Shown one piece after another: positions 60,735-64,000 of a stretch of DNA of 64,000 nt. The notes beneath the pieces are model-generated. The model was not told the origin of the DNA, made no database searches, and was given only the letters and a program-made list of their open reading frames with translations. This DNA comes from Chaetoceros tenuissimus. Taxonomy: Eukaryota > Bacillariophyta > Thalassiosirophyceae > Chaetocerotales > Chaetocerotaceae. The stretch lies in assembly GCA_021927905.1 (NCBI GenBank), contig BLLK01000038.1, positions 1,736,001 through 1,800,000 of the forward strand, in the 5' to 3' direction. How positions within the stretch are numbered: the stretch's first letter is position 1; every line of letters starts with the position of its first letter. The position numbers were made by a program, and so were the translations under genes.

Positions 60735-61541
60735 TTACAATGTCTCACCCATCTTCTCCAAAACATACCTTTTCATGATGGCGCTTTGGTCAAAATCTTC
60801 TACAAAAGGATTTGCTTCTAGATATTCCAAAGGAGTGATGCCTATCTGATTCTTCTTCTTGAACGACGATAATCCTCGTCTCTTTACTATTTCATAAACG
60901 ACCTCAGTGATGGGGTTAAAAGATGAGCATGCTCGATGAAGAGCAAATTGTTCGTCATTTTCGTTGATGTTTTTGATCCATTCATTAACATTCTCGCTGA
61001 TATGAATATCATAGGAACCGCCTTGATTTATTGCAAAAGAAGAGACTCTGATCAAATCAGTATCACCAATCACTCCTTCTCCGAGCTGTGTTTGTCCAGG
61101 AACATGTAAGATAATCAGCTTTTTACAGCCACGAAATACCTCACTACCTATCTCTGTACATGATGGCGGAATGAAGATTGAAAGAAGAGAAAAACAGCCG
61201 AAGAATGCATAGTCTCTGATGTATTCAAGGTTTCTCGAGAGTTTCACAAACGTGAGTCTACAGCATCTACCGAAAGCACTCCATCGAATCCTTTGTACAG
61301 TGTCAGCCATGATGACCGTCTCAATTTTCTTACAACTATGAAAAGTCCATTCAGGAATCACTCTAACTCCTGGTAGCACTATTATCACTTCCCAAGAATT
61401 TTGCTCTTCTTTATCATAGATAAGATACTCTTCATTCTCTCTATCATATAGTTTCTCTCCGTTGTAAAAGAGAGTTTTCTTTCCTTTATACATTCTCACT
61501 CCTGGTACGAAGCGACGCCACTCTTCAGTCTGAACCCTCAT
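60735..61541 (-). CDS. BspA-type leucine-rich-repeat protein, cluster copy 5
   Basis: 268 aa, opening MRVQTEEWRRFVPGVRMYKG. LRR_5 repeats (VIPEWTFHSCKKIETVIMAD, IRWSAFGRCC, IRDYAFFGCF, IGSEVFRGCK) precede the conserved C-terminal module (FALHRACSSFNPITEVVYEI), which ends NPFVEDFDQ. The frame is intact. Its upstream block is at 61672-61745, between it and the divergent CSN2 gene. Confidence 0.85.
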   Translation of the reverse strand: MRVQTEEWRRFVPGVRMYKGKKTLFYNGEKLYDRENEEYLIYDKEEQNSWEVIIVLPGVRVIPEWTFHSCKKIETVIMADTVQRIRWSAFGRCCRLTFVKLSRNLEYIRDYAFFGCFSLLSIFIPPSCTEIGSEVFRGCKKLIILHVPGQTQLGEGVIGDTDLIRVSSFAINQGGSYDIHISENVNEWIKNINENDEQFALHRACSSFNPITEVVYEIVKRRGLSSFKKKNQIGITPLEYLEANPFVEDFDQSAIMKRYVLEKMGETL

Positions 61542-61869
61542 TCGGAAAAAATAATCGCTCTAGTTGCATAGCTAGATTCTATCTCGACTAAGCGATAAGA
61601 TCAACAAGATGGAAAAAGTAATGTGGAGTTGACTTGCTAATCTTTTTGGCGTAGCTCCAAAATATCTTGAATCTTGAGCCAATGACTATCGATCTTTGTG
61701 TATAAAGAAGTGAAAGTAAAGAAAGGGAAGCAAAGGACAACAGATGAGAAAAAAGATCTCTTTCCGAGAATCTAAAAATGAACTAGAAGCTCTAATGCAA
61801 TCACTATTTCATATCTAACATAATCAAGCCAAGCCAAGCCAAACCAGTCTCTCTATCCCACCCAATAAA
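61542..61869. promoter_or_regulatory. Divergent promoter region between LRR copy 5 and CSN2
   Basis: A 328-nt region. It contains the conserved LRR upstream block (61672-61745: gagccaatgactatcgatc, tttgtgtat, gaaagggaagcaaagga) and an aagccaagccaagccaaacc run (about 61830-61850) just before the CSN2 start. Confidence 0.55.
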
Positions 61870-63243
61870 ATGTCTGACGAAGAAAGCTACGAGTATAATT
61901 ACTCTGATGCCTCCGACAACGATCAGCAAATGTCGGATGAAGAATCTTTCCAGTACACGGACGACGATGCTTCTCAAAACAACTCGGGAGACATGGAAGT
62001 CAACCTCGAAAACTCGTACTACAACGGAAAACAAATGCGAGACACAGCCTATGAACAAATCGACACTCCCCCAGACGAAGACGACTCTACAGAACTAATC
62101 TCCATCGCACAAGCCATTGCAGAATTTGAAAAAACAATCGAAATGGAAGATACAATCGGTGCATGGCGATTCAAATGCTTGAAACAAATCATCAAAATAC
62201 ACATTCATCAACGTGATTTCAAATCGGCAAAACTTGCCTATCAAAGATTATTGGAATGTATCTCTAACCCAGAATTACAAGGTGTCACTCCGAATGCTAT
62301 TGAAAAGGGAATTCATCGCATGTTAGATCGCGTTTCGTCCATTTTAAACAGTGAACAATCCGAGGAAGCACAGTCATTGGCGAAATTAGTTTATGATTCG
62401 ACCCTGAGTATGTTTCATCCATCTAGAGGTTCTTGTCCGAATGAACGATTGTGGTTCAAGACTAATTTGAAATATGGTCAATTGTTATTTACGAATTTTG
62501 AAGTGCATAAATTGCAATCCGTCATTTATGACTTGTTGCACACGTCCGGGTTGGAAGATACACCTGCTGAGAATCGATCAAGTAGTAATTCGACACATTT
62601 GATGGAGATTTATGCATTGCAGATTCAACTATATTCGAAACTCAAGGATAATGTCATGCTACGGGAGATTTTTGCAAAGGCCAAGGCGGTAAGAGGTGGG
62701 ATTCCTCATCCGAGGACTTTGGCGTTGATTCAAGAATTGGGTGGAAAGATGCATATGGGAAGTAAAGATTATGAAGAGGCTTCTACTGCCTTTTTTGAAG
62801 CTTTTAAAAGTTATGATGAAGCTGGTGATGTGGGGAGGTTGAGATGTTTGAAATATTTGGTGTTGGCGAGTATGCTTGGGGAATCGAGTATCAATCCTTT
62901 TGATAGTCAAGAAGTTAGGCCTTACAAGGTGAGTACGACGAGCGAGAGGAGGGTCAGCGACGATGCGAGCTTTAGCGAGCCGCGAACGGAGCGTAGCGGA
63001 GTGAGTGCTGTAGCGAGCGTAAGCGAGTGTCTTACCGAGTGAGCTTTAGCTCACGAGTGCGTTCTTTGGGAGACACATAGTATTCTACTACAGTGTCTTT
63101 TCGAGTGAACTTCAGCTCACGAGTGTGTTCGTTGGGAGACGCAGAGTATTTACTATACTACAGTGTCTTACCGAGTGATTCGGGAGACATATCTACCACC
63201 AGTTCCTTTTCTCTTTTACCCATTTACTCTCTTACTCACACTC

Positions 63244-63290
<47 letters not shown>

Positions 63291-63933
63291 TCAACAGACT
63301 GACCCAGAGATTCGAGCAATGACCAAACTAGTAGACTCATTTCATTCCAACGATATCAAAACATTTGATAGAATCCTAGACAAGAATGAAGGACACGTTA
63401 TGGATGATGAATTCATTAGGGAATACATTGCAGACCTACGTGAAACCATTCGTAAGCAAGTTCTATTGGATTTGGTCAAACCATATACTCGCATCAGTCT
63501 AGAGGCTTTGTCTAAGGAATTGAATGGGATTTCCGTCAAAGAGATTGATGCACTTCTTGTGCCATTGATTTTGGATGGGAAATTGGATGGAAGGATTGAT
63601 CAAGTGAATGGAATCTTGGTCAAATCTGTAGATAGGCTAGGTACCAAATCGAATACTAGTACAGCAATCAAGGAGGAAAGCAAAACTGCAGATTCACAAA
63701 AGAAGAAATCTGCTGAAGCGAAACTTCCAGAATGGGGGTCAGGAACTATTGCTTGCAAGACTATTGATGCTATGGAACTGTTGATGAAAGAGATGGCGAA
63801 TTTGACTTCTACCGTTTCTGGTATTGGAATCATGACTCAAGAGAAAAGAGGAAAGCCTGAGGAGTTTGGTACAGACTTTCGTGGAGAATTTGGTGGAATG
63901 GGTGCAATTTCTTTGCGTCACGGTGCTGCCTAA
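61870..63933 (+). CDS. CSN2: COP9 signalosome complex subunit 2 (PCI domain)
   Basis: Two exons, 61870-62928 and 63298-63933, joined in phase 0 (PYK/TDPEIRAM), give 564 aa. The acidic N-terminus (MSDEESYEYNYSD) and YNGKQMRD, AIAEFEKTIEMED, WRFKCLKQIIKIHIHQRDF, MFHPSRGSCPNERLWFKTNLKYGQL (in pieces) and ALIQELGGKMHM follow CSN2 closely, then the C-terminal PCI/winged-helix domain (YTRISLEALSKELNGISV, LDGRIDQVNGIL). CSN2 helps hold the COP9 signalosome together and contacts cullin for deneddylation. It is longer than typical CSN2 (about 440 aa) because of an extended N-terminal acidic region and a tail after the PCI domain (GFGTDFRGEFGG-like). The intron carries the palindromic repeat family. 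Confidence 0.9.
62929..63297 (+). repeat. Repeat-filled intron of CSN2 (palindromic intron repeat family)
   Basis: A 369-nt GT-AG intron. It begins gtgagtacgacgagcgagag, then low-complexity gcgag-rich sequence. Next come tandem units with the core cgagtgagctttagctcacg, each ending in a gagacacatagtatt-type segment. The final ~100 nt are AT/pyrimidine-rich with a (CTTT)n run as the polypyrimidine tract. The same family, in the same orientation relative to the gene, fills the intron at 8948-9350. Confidence 0.85.
63243..63292. repeat. (CTTT)n microsatellite forming the polypyrimidine tract of the CSN2 intron
   Basis: About 12 uninterrupted tttc units end five bases before the cag acceptor. Its length is likely variable between alleles. 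Confidence 0.95.
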
Positions 63934-64000
63934 ATAAGATGGAGATACTCACACATAGTCTTTGATCCTTGTATATAAATATATAATAGTACTCTATTGA

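Overview
The window is nuclear DNA of a diatom, most likely a Chaetoceros species. This is inferred from several features: short GT-AG introns; bipartite or ER-type leader peptides; secreted proteins with long Ser/Pro-rich (xxPS)n linkers; gametolysin-type metalloproteases; and a tandem family of short BspA-type leucine-rich-repeat proteins that all begin MRVQTEEWRRF. Genes are dense and on both strands. I could place 20 introns: 18 are about 67-107 nt, and two are about 370-400 nt.

Layout. 1-6.8 kb: a 3'-truncated carbohydrate sulfotransferase (-), a GT64/exostosin-like membrane glycosyltransferase (+) and a six-exon gametolysin (M11) metalloprotease with a cysteine-rich tail (-). 8.2-14.2 kb: mostly housekeeping genes, namely a mitochondrial EHD/dynamin-like GTPase, a METTL13-type methyltransferase, a plastid-type CS+SAP protein and exosome subunit RRP42. 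15.2-22.6 kb: one giant modular secreted glycoside hydrolase (GH128-like, about 2,383 aa) with a 741-bp internal duplication and a 13 x 96-bp coding array. 23.1-27.6 kb: a second sulfotransferase and phosphoenolpyruvate carboxylase. 27.8-34.2 kb: a 6,350-bp non-coding array that divides exactly into 14 modules of three types (A, B, C). 34.3-45.5 kb: a J-domain membrane protein, a MAK11/PAK1IP1 WD-repeat protein, a secreted sulfatase, NOC3 and a CHASE-domain nucleotidyl cyclase. 46.4-52.9 kb: an ABA4-like protein, an unknown multi-spanning membrane protein, a GPCR-like protein lacking its first membrane segment and an SGNH hydrolase. 53-61.5 kb: five tandem LRR paralogues, one broken, with a bestrophin-like gene inside the cluster. 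61.9-63.9 kb: COP9 signalosome subunit 2.

Themes. Several genes suggest work on extracellular sulfated or beta-glucan polysaccharides and the cell surface (two sulfotransferases, GT64-like enzyme, sulfatase, GH128-like enzyme, M11 protease). Two of them share a Cys-rich YGDGICC domain, and two share ShKT-like CGRC domains. The most unusual non-coding signals are the A/B/C array and a palindromic repeat family that fills the two oversized introns (in the EHD-like and CSN2 genes). In both introns the repeat family starts at the 5' splice site and lies in the same orientation relative to the host gene, as expected for intron-generating (introner-like) elements. All functional calls rest on reading motifs by eye; no database search was run.
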